NCBI GenBank assembly: GCA_036946415.1
Contig: JAQIJD010000008.1
Span: 71,201 to 135,200 of the forward strand
Source of the DNA: Sphingomonas_Q fennica_A
Lineage (GTDB): Bacteria > Pseudomonadota > Alphaproteobacteria > Sphingomonadales > Sphingomonadaceae
Reading direction: 5' to 3'
Length of the DNA stretch: 64,000 bases
Shown: in pieces, positions 1 to 9,200 of the stretch
Layout of the letters: each line of letters begins with the position of its first letter
Numbering within the stretch: position 1 is the first letter of the stretch
The notes under the pieces: generated by a model
The model's input: the letters and a program-made list of their open reading frames with translations, nothing else
Databases searched by the model: none
Told to the model about the DNA's origin: nothing
Program-made: the position numbers and the translations under genes

Positions 1-278
1 ACGGTGATGGCGGGATCGGCATCGGCGGCGGCGCGGAGGGCGGCGTGGACCGCCTGCCACGTCTGGAGGCCGCCCGACAGGTCCGGCCCGGCCCGGCGGC
101 GGCCTGTGAGCCGCCCGATCAGGCCGTGGCCGACCTGCAAGGCCGCCCCCGTCCGGTCGCGATCGTCGGATCGTTCCAGCATCTCGACCGTCGCGCCGCG
201 CGTGGCGAGCGCCAGCGCCGCCATCAGCCCGGCCAGCGAGGCGCCAACGATGACGATGTGGGGCGCGCGATCGGGCAT
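1..278 (-). CDS. FAD-dependent monooxygenase, N-terminal part (cut by window edge)
   Basis: Only the first 92 residues are present; the gene runs off the left edge, so length and substrate are unknown. The N-terminus reads HIVIVGASLAGL, the dinucleotide-binding fold with a GASLAG form of GxGxxG, followed by VEMLER, whose Glu sits where the FAD ribose-binding acid normally ends strand 2. Flavoprotein hydroxylases of the UbiH/p-hydroxybenzoate type begin this way and use FAD plus NAD(P)H to hydroxylate aromatic rings; membership of that subgroup here is inference. The ATG at 278 is the first start ahead of the fold, with no strong ribosome-binding site. It is divergent from the HAD gene, with about 120 bases between them for promoters. 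Confidence 0.75.
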   Translation of the reverse strand, partial: MPDRAPHIVIVGASLAGLMAALALATRGATVEMLERSDDRDRTGAALQVGHGLIGRLTGRRRAGPDLSGGLQTWQAVHAALRAAADADPAIT

Positions 279-403
279 GTCCGCCGGGTGCCCGATCGGG
301 CGCGGCGGGGCAATGGAGTTGTGCCGCGTTGCGAAGGACTTGGGGTGGCGGAACATGCGTGCCGCCCGAACGCTCCCCCACCACGCGAACCGGAAGGACA
401 ATG

Positions 404-1096
404 ATGGGCGTCGAGGCGATCCTCTTCGATATCGACGGCACGCTGGTCGACAGCAACGATCAGCATGTGCTGGCGTGGGAGGCGGCCTTCGCCGGCATCG
501 GTGCGCGCTTCGACCGGCAGACGATCCACGACCAGATCGGCAAGGGCACCGACATGCTGGTGCCGAGCCTGCTGCCCGATCTGGACGAGGCGGCGCAGGA
601 AGCCCTGGGCGAGGCGCATGGCGACGTCTTCAAGACGCGCTATCTGCCGCACATCCGGCCTTTCGCCGGGGCGCACGACCTGCTGGCCCATGCGCATCGC
701 GCGGGGCAGCGGGTGGTCCTGGCCTCTTCGGCCTCCAAGGCCGAGCTCGATCATTATGTCGGGCTGCTCGACGCGGGCGAACTGGTGGCCGAGGCGACCA
801 GCGCCGACGATGTCGAGCGCACCAAGCCCGCGCCCGACATCTTCGCGGCGGCGCTCGAGCGGATCGCGCCGATCCCGGCGGAACGGGTGATGGTGGTAGG
901 CGATACGCCCTACGACATCGAGGCGGCGGCCCGGTGCGGCATCGCCGCGATCGGCCTGCGATCGGGCGGGTTCGGCGACGATGCGTTGCGCGGTGCGGGC
1001 GCGGTCGCGCTCTACGACGACGTCGCGGCGTTGCTTGCGGATTACGATCGCTCGCCCCTGGGCGGCGGCGGGACCAGCGGAGAGGACGGACGATGA
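404..1096 (+). CDS. HAD-superfamily phosphatase
   Basis: A 230-residue soluble haloacid-dehalogenase-type hydrolase that probably removes phosphate from a small metabolite; the substrate cannot be read from sequence. Motif I is DIDGTLVD (nucleophile Asp9 and acid/base Asp11), motif II SSAS at 108-111, the motif III Lys is 141 in RTKPAPD, and motif IV is VGDTPYD at 165-171. A helical cap between motifs I and II gives the layout of phosphoglycolate phosphatase and beta-phosphoglucomutase. ATGs at 401 and 404 compete; GGAAGG at 392-397 is better spaced for 404. The stop overlaps the next gene's start (ATGA), suggesting co-translation. Confidence 0.9.
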   Translation: MGVEAILFDIDGTLVDSNDQHVLAWEAAFAGIGARFDRQTIHDQIGKGTDMLVPSLLPDLDEAAQEALGEAHGDVFKTRYLPHIRPFAGAHDLLAHAHRAGQRVVLASSASKAELDHYVGLLDAGELVAEATSADDVERTKPAPDIFAAALERIAPIPAERVMVVGDTPYDIEAAARCGIAAIGLRSGGFGDDALRGAGAVALYDDVAALLADYDRSPLGGGGTSGEDGR

Positions 1097-1551
1097 GCGA
1101 CGAGAAGGCGATGCCTGCCGACGGCGACGGCCGGCGCAAGGGCGAGGCGGACGGCATTTCCGGTGCGCCCGGCGGCGGCGATCCGCACGGCCGCACCGCG
1201 GGCGGAGAGAGCGGCGGCGGCGGGTACGACAATCCCCACGCCGGCAAGACGCCAAAATCGGGCGATTTGATGGGCCACGGCGGCCAGACCGAGATCGCCT
1301 ATCACGGCAGCGGGCAGGCCGGGCGCGAAGGGGGCAGCGCCCCCAATGCGGCGACCGGCACGGGCACGTCGGGCGACAAACCTGCTTCCGCCGACGCGCC
1401 CGCCCCGGATCGGCCAGCGCGCCCGGTGGCGGCGGGCGGACGCCGCTTCGACGTGATCGACGAAAGCGGTGTCGCCGCGGCGGAAGCGGGCGGCAAGGTC
1501 GGAACCGACGCGGCCTATGAGGAAGAGCAGGAAAGCCCCGGCAGCGGCTGA
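1093..1551 (+). CDS. hypothetical Gly/Ala-rich protein
   Basis: A 152-residue protein I do not recognise. It starts by a four-base ATGA overlap with the HAD gene, which supports its being real and co-translated. The sequence is hydrophilic and low in complexity, rich in Gly, Ala, Asp and Pro, with no signal peptide, membrane segment or cysteine; most of it looks disordered. The only ordered-looking stretch is near the C-terminus (RRFDVIDESGV, about residues 117-127), followed by an acidic tail. It ends four bases before the stop of the convergent map gene. Function unknown. Confidence 0.6.
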   Translation: MSDEKAMPADGDGRRKGEADGISGAPGGGDPHGRTAGGESGGGGYDNPHAGKTPKSGDLMGHGGQTEIAYHGSGQAGREGGSAPNAATGTGTSGDKPASADAPAPDRPARPVAAGGRRFDVIDESGVAAAEAGGKVGTDAAYEEEQESPGSG

Positions 1552-1555
1552 CGGC

Positions 1556-2332
1556 TCAGCGGCGGAGGGCGGGCGGCAGTCGCTCGTCGCACCTGAGCGT
1601 GAGCACCTCGACCCCGCTGTCGGTCACGGCGACGGTATGCTCGAACTGGGCGGAGAGGCGGCCGTCCGCCGTCACCACCGTCCAGCCGTCGTCCAGCGTC
1701 TTCGTGCGGCGCGTGCCCTGGTTGAGCATCGGCTCGACGGTGAAGGTCATCCCCGGTTCGAGCCGCGGGCCGGTGCCGGGGCGGCCGAAGCCCGGCACCT
1801 GCGGCTCCTCGTGCATCGCCCGGCCGATGCCGTGGCCGCAATATTCGCGGACGACACTGTAGCCGTGGCGGCGCGCGTGGCCATCGATGGCGTGGCCGAT
1901 GTCGCCGACATGGCCGCCGGGGCGGACCGCGGCGATCCCCTGCCACATCGCCTCTTGCGCCACCCGCACCAGCCGCCGCGCGGCGGGCGGGGCATCGCCG
2001 ACGACATAGGTCTTGCTGCTGTCCGCGATCAGCCCGTCCTTCTCCAGCGTGATGTCCAGATTGACGATGTCGCCCTCGGCGATGACGACATCGGCCGCCG
2101 GGACGCCGTGGCAGACGACGGCGTTGGGCGAGGAATTGAGGACGAAGGCGAAGCCATATTGCCCCTTGCTGGCGGGGCGGGCCGCCAGATCATGGGTTAT
2201 GAAGCGTTCGACCATATCGTTGATCGCCAGCGTCGAGCGGCCGGCGAGATCGATGCCGTCCAGCATCTCGAACACGCTGGCGAGCAGGCGACCCGAGACT
2301 CGCATCGCCGCCAGCTCGGCCGGATCGCGCAT
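1556..2332 (-). CDS. map: type I methionine aminopeptidase
   Basis: A 258-residue cytosolic metalloenzyme that removes the initiator Met from nascent proteins. All known active-site residues of the family are present: His75 (CHGVP), metal ligands Asp93 (NLDI), Asp104 (ADSSK), His167 (GHGIG), Glu200 (FTVEP) and Glu231 (QFEHT). Length matches E. coli MetAP (264). The chosen start is the Met five bases downstream of the stop of the ParD-like gene, so the two form one transcription unit. Because MetAP is essential in most bacteria and sphingomonads often have more than one copy, this copy may be the housekeeping or an accessory one; the window does not tell. Confidence 0.95.
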   Translation of the reverse strand: MRDPAELAAMRVSGRLLASVFEMLDGIDLAGRSTLAINDMVERFITHDLAARPASKGQYGFAFVLNSSPNAVVCHGVPAADVVIAEGDIVNLDITLEKDGLIADSSKTYVVGDAPPAARRLVRVAQEAMWQGIAAVRPGGHVGDIGHAIDGHARRHGYSVVREYCGHGIGRAMHEEPQVPGFGRPGTGPRLEPGMTFTVEPMLNQGTRRTKTLDDGWTVVTADGRLSAQFEHTVAVTDSGVEVLTLRCDERLPPALRR

Positions 2333-2337
2333 CGGCC

Positions 2338-2544
2338 TCAGTCCGCGACGTGGGAGGCGAGCCGCACGTCCGCGGCGGCATATTGCGCCTGGACGATGTC
2401 GGTGAACGACAGAGTGGGATTGGCTTCGGCCAGCATCCCGATCTTCATCCAATATTCGGCCTGCGCATTGATCGAACGGCACATCACCCCGCTGGCCCGG
2501 CGCACCTCGTCATGCAGCGCCTCGTCGATCTTCACGATCCCCAT
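2338..2544 (-). CDS. ParD-like antitoxin-family protein (PF11903 type)
   Basis: A 68-residue protein starting MGIVKIDEALHDEVRRAS with a later TDIVQAQYAA motif, which matches my memory of the ParD-like family: small ribbon-helix-helix-type DNA-binding proteins named by similarity to plasmid RK2 ParD. The N-terminal strand-plus-helix pattern fits DNA binding and dimerisation. There is a strong GAGGAGG ribosome site just upstream of the ATG at 2544, and a 34-bp AT-rich palindrome 11 bases upstream, a likely autoregulatory operator. The downstream partner is not a ParE toxin but methionine aminopeptidase, five bases away. Whether this pair behaves as a toxin-antitoxin module is unproven. Confidence 0.75.
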   Translation of the reverse strand: MGIVKIDEALHDEVRRASGVMCRSINAQAEYWMKIGMLAEANPTLSFTDIVQAQYAAADVRLASHVAD

Positions 2545-2554
2545 ATGTCCTCCT

Positions 2555-2588
2555 CGAATATACGAAACATATACGCTTCGTATATTCG
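2555..2588 (-). promoter_or_regulatory. 34-bp palindromic operator candidate upstream of the ParD-like gene
   Basis: A perfect 12-bp inverted repeat, CGAATATACGAA at 2555-2566 and TTCGTATATTCG at 2577-2588, separated by a 10-base spacer that itself contains ATATACG. The element is AT-rich in a very GC-rich region and lies directly upstream of the ribosome site of the ParD-like gene, where its core promoter should be. Repeated TATACG half-sites suggest two or three dimers binding side by side, as for ribbon-helix-helix antitoxins. Binding by the adjacent protein is inference. Confidence 0.65.
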
Positions 2589-2646
2589 GTTGCGCAAGCC
2601 ATTGATAAGAGGTGCATCGCCCGGCCTGCCGACCTAGGCTGGCGGC

Positions 2647-3867
2647 ATGATGACCCCCTCTCTCCGCATCCTCGCCGGCCTCGTCGCGGGGCTGGTCGCC
2701 GGGACGGCGCTCGGGTCCGGCGGGGCGGGGCGGGTGGCGGGGGCGGTGGCGCAGCCGATCGGCCGGCTGTGGCTGGACGCGCTGACGATGACGGTGGTGC
2801 CGCTCGTCTTCGCCCTGCTGGTGACGGGGGTGATGGGGGCGGCGCGGCAGGCATCGGGCGGGCGCGTGGCGGCGCGGGCGATGCTGTGGTTCGCGCTGCT
2901 GCTGCTGGCGGCGGCCGGACTGGCGGCGATCGTCACGGCACTGGTGCTCGACATCTCCCCCGTCCCGCGCGCGGCGGCGGCGCTGAGGACCACGGCCGGG
3001 GCGGCGGTGGCGGTGCCCGATGCCGGCGACTGGCTGGGCAACATCGTGCCGACCAACCCGATCCGCGCCGCGGCCGATACGGCGATGGTGCCGCTGGTCG
3101 TCTTCGCGCTGCTGTTCGGCCTGGCCGCCAGCGGGATCGAGGCGGAAGGGCGGGGGGTGATCGAACGGCTGTTCGCCGCGGTGGGGCAGGCGATGCTGCG
3201 GATCGTCCACTGGGTGCTGTGGATCGCGCCGGTGGGCGTTTTCGCGCTGGCGCTGGGCGTCGGCATCCGCATGGGCGGCAGCGCGGCGGGGGTGCTGGCG
3301 CATTATGTGGCGACGATCATGATCGCCTGCCTCGCCGCGATGCTGCTCGCTTATGCGGCGGCGGTGGTGGCGGGGCGGATGGCGCCGCTCGCCTTCGCCA
3401 AGGCGGTGCTGCCGGCGCAGGTGATCGCGGTGAGCACGCAATCCTCGCTCGCCTCGCTGCCGGCGATGGTCCAGGCGGCGCGGCCGATCGGCATCGCGCC
3501 TGCGACGGCGGGGATCGTCCTGCCGCTTGCCGTATCGCTGTTCCGCGCGGCGAGTGCGGCGGCCAACATGGGCGTCGCCGTCTATCTGGCGCATGTCCAC
3601 GGCGTGGCCGTGGGGCCGGTGACGCTGGCGATCGGCGCGGTGGTGGCGGCGGCGGTGAGCGTGGCGGCGGTCGGCCTGCCGGCGCAGGTCTCCTTCTTCG
3701 CGATCATCGCGCCGGTCTGCCTCGCGATGGGCGTGCCCGTCACCCTGCTGCCGCTGCTGCTGGCGATCGAGACATTGCCCGACATCTTCCGCACGCTGGG
3801 GAACGTGACCGCCGATCTGGCGGTGGCGCGGATCGTGGGGCGGGGGGATGCGACGGTAGCGATGTGA
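2647..3867 (+). CDS. dicarboxylate/amino acid:cation symporter (DAACS family)
   Basis: A 406-residue inner-membrane protein that is almost entirely hydrophobic, with about eight membrane segments plus re-entrant loops. The family (GltP, DctA, eukaryotic EAATs) co-transports C4-dicarboxylates or acidic amino acids with H+ or Na+. Supporting features are the early TMTVVPLVFALLV segment, a Ser-rich STQSSLASLP loop corresponding to re-entrant hairpin 1, and PLAVSLFRAASAAAN at the usual P.....N ion/substrate-binding helix. The NMDG-type motif is degenerate, so substrate is uncertain. It reads away from the ParD-like gene, sharing a short intergenic region with the palindrome. Starts with two adjacent ATGs. 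Confidence 0.88.
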   Translation: MMTPSLRILAGLVAGLVAGTALGSGGAGRVAGAVAQPIGRLWLDALTMTVVPLVFALLVTGVMGAARQASGGRVAARAMLWFALLLLAAAGLAAIVTALVLDISPVPRAAAALRTTAGAAVAVPDAGDWLGNIVPTNPIRAAADTAMVPLVVFALLFGLAASGIEAEGRGVIERLFAAVGQAMLRIVHWVLWIAPVGVFALALGVGIRMGGSAAGVLAHYVATIMIACLAAMLLAYAAAVVAGRMAPLAFAKAVLPAQVIAVSTQSSLASLPAMVQAARPIGIAPATAGIVLPLAVSLFRAASAAANMGVAVYLAHVHGVAVGPVTLAIGAVVAAAVSVAAVGLPAQVSFFAIIAPVCLAMGVPVTLLPLLLAIETLPDIFRTLGNVTADLAVARIVGRGDATVAM

Positions 3868-3874
3868 GACGACA

Positions 3875-3992
3875 CCGTTCGTCCAGAGTAGCCGTTGAGC
3901 CTGTCGAAATGGCGTATCGAAGGACGGTTCCGGGCGGGGCCGTGCTTCGATAAGCGCCTTCGACAGGCTCAGTCGCTACTCAGCACGAACGG
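3875..3992. repeat. intergenic inverted repeat, family A
   Basis: An imperfect palindrome bounded by CCGTTCG and CGAACGG, with inner arms GAGCCTGTCGAA and TTCGACAGGCTC, located between the symporter and a convergent small gene. A related copy at 45296-45429 shares CGTATCGAAGGACGG and CCGTGCTTCGATA in the same order. This is a REP/BIME-like dispersed element, able to fold as a long hairpin, and may help end transcription from both sides. Confidence 0.75.
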
Positions 3993-4023
3993 TGGGTGCG
4001 CAACGAACGGAGGGCGGCGGAGC

Positions 4024-4209
4024 CTAACGGCGCGCCCGGCTGCGGTCGTAGAGCCAGAGGGCGAGGGCGATGGCGATACCGGCGCCGAGGCCGATCAGCA
4101 GCCCGGCCGAAGGCTGGCCGGCGCGCGCGCCGAGGATCGCGCCGCCGATCGCGCCGATCGCGAGGAAGACGCCGGCGGCGCGGGACGGGGGGGCGGGGGG
4201 CGGGGCCAT
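4024..4209 (-). CDS. small two-helix membrane protein, unknown function
   Basis: A 61-residue protein I cannot assign. After a Pro-rich N-terminus (MAPPPAPPS) come two hydrophobic, Gly-rich segments (AGVFLAIGAIGGAILGA and LLIGLGAGIAIALALWLY), separated by a short polar turn, and a basic tail ending YDRSRARR. This predicts an inner-membrane hairpin with the charged C-terminus in the cytoplasm. An AAGGAG site seven bases ahead of the ATG at 4209 supports the start and its being a real gene. It is divergent from tamA, with about 110 bases between the starts. Confidence 0.6.
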   Translation of the reverse strand: MAPPPAPPSRAAGVFLAIGAIGGAILGARAGQPSAGLLIGLGAGIAIALALWLYDRSRARR

Positions 4210-4318
4210 CGCCGCTCCTTGCCACCGCCGGGCGGCGGAGACAAATGGTTGATGGCAGGTGGCGATCGACGGGATCGCCGCTTTCCAGCCGCTGCGGCAG
4301 GGGCTAGGGCCGCCGGGC

Positions 4319-6256
4319 ATGGTCCGCCCCCCGTCGCGCCTGTTGGGAACGCCGCTCGCGGTGCTGGCGGCCGCCGCGCTGCCGGCTGGCGCGGCGCGCG
4401 CGCAGGAGGCGCCGGCCGAGGCGATCGATCCCGCCTCGCCGATGGCGCCGCTGCCCGATCTCGGCATCGGCTGGCCCGACCTTTCCGCCCCCGATCCGAT
4501 CGCCGCCGATCCCGGCGCGATCCCGCCTGCGGAGACGGCCGATCGCGAGCGGCGCTATCGTATCGTGCTGGCGGGGCTGGAGGAGGTGGGCGGGGATGTG
4601 CGCGGTCAGTTCGAGACGCTGTCCGTCCTCCGCCAGAACGAGGGGAAGGCCGCCAACACCGCCCAGATCGAACGGCGCGCGCAGGAGGATGCGGAGACCC
4701 TGCTGACGCTGCTGCGCGCCGCCGGCCGCTACGACGCCCGCGTCTCGACCGACATCGCCCCCCGCGCCCGACGGGGCGGCGATCGTCACGCTCCGCACGC
4801 GGCCCGGCCCCGCCTACAGCTTCGCTTCCGTCGAACTGCCGGGTCTGGCGGCGGCGGCCGACGGCCTGCGCCAGGCCTTCACCGTCAAGCCCGGCGACAC
4901 GGTGGATGCGGCGCGCGTGGCGGCGGCGGTGGCAGCGCTCAGGGCCGCGCTCGGGCGGGCGGGTTATCCCTTCGCGACGATCGCCGATCCCGCGGTGACG
5001 ATCGATCACGAGACCGCGCAGGCGCGGCTGTCGCTGGCGGTCGATCCGGCCGGGGCGGCGCGGATCGGGCGGATCGTGGTGACGGGGCGGCCGGTGTTCG
5101 ATGCCGCGCATATCGCGACGATCGCCCGCTTCCGCCCCGGCGACCGCTACGATGCGGCGCTGATCGAGGATCTGCGCCGCGCGCTGATCGCGACGACGCT
5201 CGTCTCCTCGGTGGATATCCGCGCGGTCCGCGCGGCGGCGGCGGATACGGTGGACATCGAGGTGCGGCTGGAGCGCGCCCCGCGCCGGACGGTGGCGGGC
5301 GAGTTCGGCTATTCGACCGGGGAGGGCGCGCGTGCCGAACTGAGCTGGCAGCATCGCGACCTGATCCGGCCCGAGGGCGCCGTCACCTTCCGCGGCGTGG
5401 CCGGCACGCGCGAACAATCGCTCGGCGCCCTCTTCCGCCGCGCCAATTTCCGCGATCGGGACCGGGTGCTGACGGGGCAGGTGCTCGCCTCCAACAGCCG
5501 GCTCAACGCCTATGACGCGCGCACGCTGACCGTCTCCGGCGGAATCGAGCGGCAGACGAACATCATCTGGCAGAAGACGTGGACGTGGAGCCTGGGGGCT
5601 GAACTGCTCGCCTCCGACGAGCGCGACACGATCGCCGCCACCGGCGAACGGCGGCGGCGCACCTTCCTGATCGCGGCGCTGCCGACCAGCCTTGCCTATG
5701 ACGGGACGGACGACCTGTTGAACCCCTCGCGCGGGCACCGGCTGGCGGGGCGGCTGTCGCCCGAGGCATCGTTGCAGAACGGCAGCTTCGGCTATGGCCG
5801 CGCCCAGATCGACGCGAGCGGCTATCTGCCCGTCACCGGCGGCTGGACGCTGGCGGCGCGGGCGCGGCTGGGGGCGATCTTCGGCGCGTCGCGCGGCGGA
5901 TCGCGCCCAGCCGGCGCTTCTATTCGGGCGGCGGCGGATCGGTGCGCGGCTACAGCTTCCAGGCGATCGGCCCGCGCGATGCCAATGGCGATCCGATCGG
6001 CGGGCGGAGTCTCGCCGAAGTGGCGGTGGAGGCGCGCGTCCGCTTCGGCGATTTCGGCGTCGTGCCATTCGTGGACGCTGGCAACATCTATACCGATCCG
6101 CTGCCGCAATTCACCGGCCTGCGCTTCGGTGCCGGCCTCGGCGTGCGCTATTACACCAGCTTCGGGCCGATCCGCGTCGACGTCGGCACGCCGATCGACC
6201 GGCGGCCGGGCGAAGGACGCGTGGCGGTCTACGTCTCGCTCGGGCAGGCTTTCTGA
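4319..6256 (+). CDS. tamA: TamA-like Omp85-family outer-membrane protein, two frame changes
   Basis: Translocation-and-assembly module outer-membrane subunit: a periplasmic POTRA region followed by a 16-strand Omp85 beta-barrel, working with TamB. The protein starts with a signal peptide (LLGTPLAVLAAAALPAGAARA) at the ATG at 4319. Reading frame changes near residue 146 (six-C run at 4758-4763, one base too many) and back near residue 526 (around 5898, one base too few). When both are corrected the product is about 645 residues, continuous and family-like, ending with the barrel sequence VRGYSFQ, FVDAGN and IRVDVGTP. The opposite, compensating indels point to sequencing errors rather than decay. 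It overlaps tamB (TGATG). Confidence 0.85.
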
Positions 6257-9200
6257 TGCGGCGGGTGCTGCGCGGCGTCGGCCTCGCGCTGGCGGCGATC
6301 GTGCTGCTGGTGCTGGCGGCGCTGCTGGCGATCGACAGCGGCCCCGGCCACCGGCTGCTGGCGGACCGGATCGGCGCGCTGAAGCCGCCGACAGGCTTGC
6401 GCATCCGTATCGGCCGGATCGACGGATCGATCTGGGGGCAGGCGGTGCTGCGTGACGTGGCGCTGGCCGATCTGGACGGCATCTTCTTCCGCGCAGCCGA
6501 GATACGGCTGGCGTGGCGGCCGCTCGGCTGGCTGCACAACCGGCTGGAGATCGACAGCCTCACCGCCGACAGCCTGACGCTCGCCCGCCTGCCGCGGCTG
6601 CGATCGACGGGCGTGAAGGCGACGCTGCCGTCGTTCGACGTGCATGTCGGCCGGCTGGCGGTGGGGCGGGCCGCGATCGGCGCGGGCGTGGCGGGGCGGG
6701 CGACGGTGGCGCGCCTTTCCGCCTCGGCCGACCTGCGCGACCGGGCGGCGGCGATCGCGGTCGATCTCGCGACGCGGCTGGGGGATCGGGCGCGCGTCAG
6801 GCTGGATGCGGCGCCCGATGCCGATCGCTTCGACCTCGCGGCGCGGGTCGCGGCGCCGGCGGGCGGCGTGGTGGCGGGGCTGGCGGGGGTGCGGCGCGAT
6901 CTTGCGATCGATGTCGGCGGGGAGGGCGGCTGGAGCCGCTGGCGGGGCCGAGCGCGGGCCACGCTGGGCGGGCGGCCGGTGGCGGGCCTCGCGCTCCGCG
7001 TCGACGACGGGCGGGTGGCGCTGGCCGGGCGGATGGCGCCGGCGCCCTTCCTGCAAGGCAAGCTGCAGCGGCTGACCGCGCCGCAGGTGATGGTGCGGGG
7101 CGAGGGCCGCTTCGCCGACCGCCGCCTGTCCGGCCGGTTGCGGATGGACAGCCCTGCGCTGCGCATCGCGGCGGCGGGCACGATCGACCTGACCGAGAAC
7201 CGCTTCGAGCCGCTGACGCTGGATGCCACGCTGCTGCGCCCGGCGGCGCTGTTCCCGAACATGAGCGGGCGCGACATCCACCTCGCCGCGACGCTCGCCG
7301 GACCGTTCGACACGGCGCGCTTCCGCTACCGGCTGACCGCGCCGCGCGTTGCCTTCGACGCGACGGGGTTCGAGGATGTCGCGGTATCGGGGGCGGGGCA
7401 GCTTTCGGCGGCGCCGGTGCGGCTGTCGATCGCGGTTGCGGCGCGGCGGGTGACGGGGGTGGGCGAGGCGGCGGGCGGCATCCTCGGCCGGCTGCGCGTG
7501 GCGGGCAATCTGGCGGTGACGCCGACGGCCGTCACCGGCCGCAACCTGACGCTCGCCTCGGATCAGCTGGCCGGGCGGCTGGGGCTGGACCTCGATCTGG
7601 TGACGGGGCGCTATGCCGTGTCGCTGTCGGGCGGGCTGCGGCGCTATCTGATCCCCGGCCTCGGGCTGGTCGAGGTGACGAGCGAGGTGCGCGCGGTGCC
7701 GGGGCCGGGCGGGCGCGGCACGGTGGTGGCGGGGCGGGGCCGCGCGTGGGTGCGGCGGCTGGACAACGCCTTCTTCGCCACGCTGGCAGGGGGCCTGCCG
7801 CGGATCGACACGGGGGTGATCCGCGCCGCGGACGGATCGATCCGCTTTCCCGGCCTCGTCCTGACCGCGCCCTCGATCCGCATCGCGGGCGAGGGACTGC
7901 GGCGCGGTGGACGGCACCTTCCGCTTCACCGGTCGCGGCACCCAGGCGCAATATGGCGCCTTCACGATCGAGCTGGACGGCGACATCGCCAAGCCGAAGG
8001 TGGCGCTGCGCTTCGATGCGCCGCTCGACGCGCTGGGGCTGGCGGACGTGGCGCTGACGCTCGATCCCGTGGCCGAAGGCTTCGCGATGGCGGCGCGGGG
8101 GCGTTCGACGCTGGGGCCGTTCGCCGCTGCCGGCCGCATCCTGCTGCCGCCGGGGGGCGTGACGTCGATCGAGATCGGCAGGCTGGCGGTTTCGGGCACG
8201 CAGGCCGCCGGCACGCTGCGCTCCGATCCCGGCGGCTTCACCGGCACGCTGAACGTGGCGGGCGGCGGGATCGACGGGCGGATCGGCTTCCGGCCCGAGA
8301 ATGACGTGCAGCGGATCGATCTGGCGCTGACGCTCACCGAGGCGAAGCTGGCGGCGGTGCAGCCCGTGGCGGTGCGGCGCGGGCGGATCGAGGGGATGGT
8401 GCGGCTCGATCCGGCAGGCACGACGCTCACGGGCAAGGTGGCGGCACGCGGGCTGGCGAGCGGGGCGGTGCGGCTGGCGCGGGCCGAGGCGGAGGCGGCG
8501 CTGACCGGCGGGCGCGGGCGCGTGTCCGCCACGCTCAGCGGATCGCGCGGGCGCAGCTTTCAACTCGCCGGTCAGGCCGATGTCGCGCCCGATCGGATCG
8601 CGATCACCGGCGGCGGCACGGTCGACCAGCAGCCGCTGACGCTGGTGGAGAGGGCGACGCTGACGGCGGAAGGCGTAGGCTGGCGGCTCGCCCCCACCCG
8701 CCTGCGCTATGCCGGCGGCGGGGCGACCGTTTCCGCCCGCTTCGGTGGCGGGCCGCTGGCGGCGGAGGCGACACTCGACCGCATACCGCTGTCGATCCTC
8801 GACATGGCGGCGCCCGAGATGGGGCTGGGCGGCAGCGTCTCGGGCCGGATCGCGGTGTCGCGCGCGGACGAGGGCGCGATGCCGGCGGCGGACGCGCGGA
8901 TCACGGTGCGCGGGCTGACGCGGACGGGCCTCGTCCTGTCCTCCGTGCCGGCCGACGTCGGGCTCGTCGCGCGGCTGAACGATGCGGGCCTCGCCGCGCG
9001 GGCGGTGGCGACCAGCGGCGGGCGGACGATCGGCCGCGCGCAGATGCGGATCGCCCCGCCCGCCGCCGCCGGCCCGCTGGCCGAGCGGCTGGCGCGCGCG
9101 CCGCTGTTCGCGCAGCTCCGCTACAAGGGCGCGGCGGACACGCTGTGGCGGCTGATCGGGATCGAGACGATCGACCTGAGCGGCCCGGTCGGCGTGGCGG

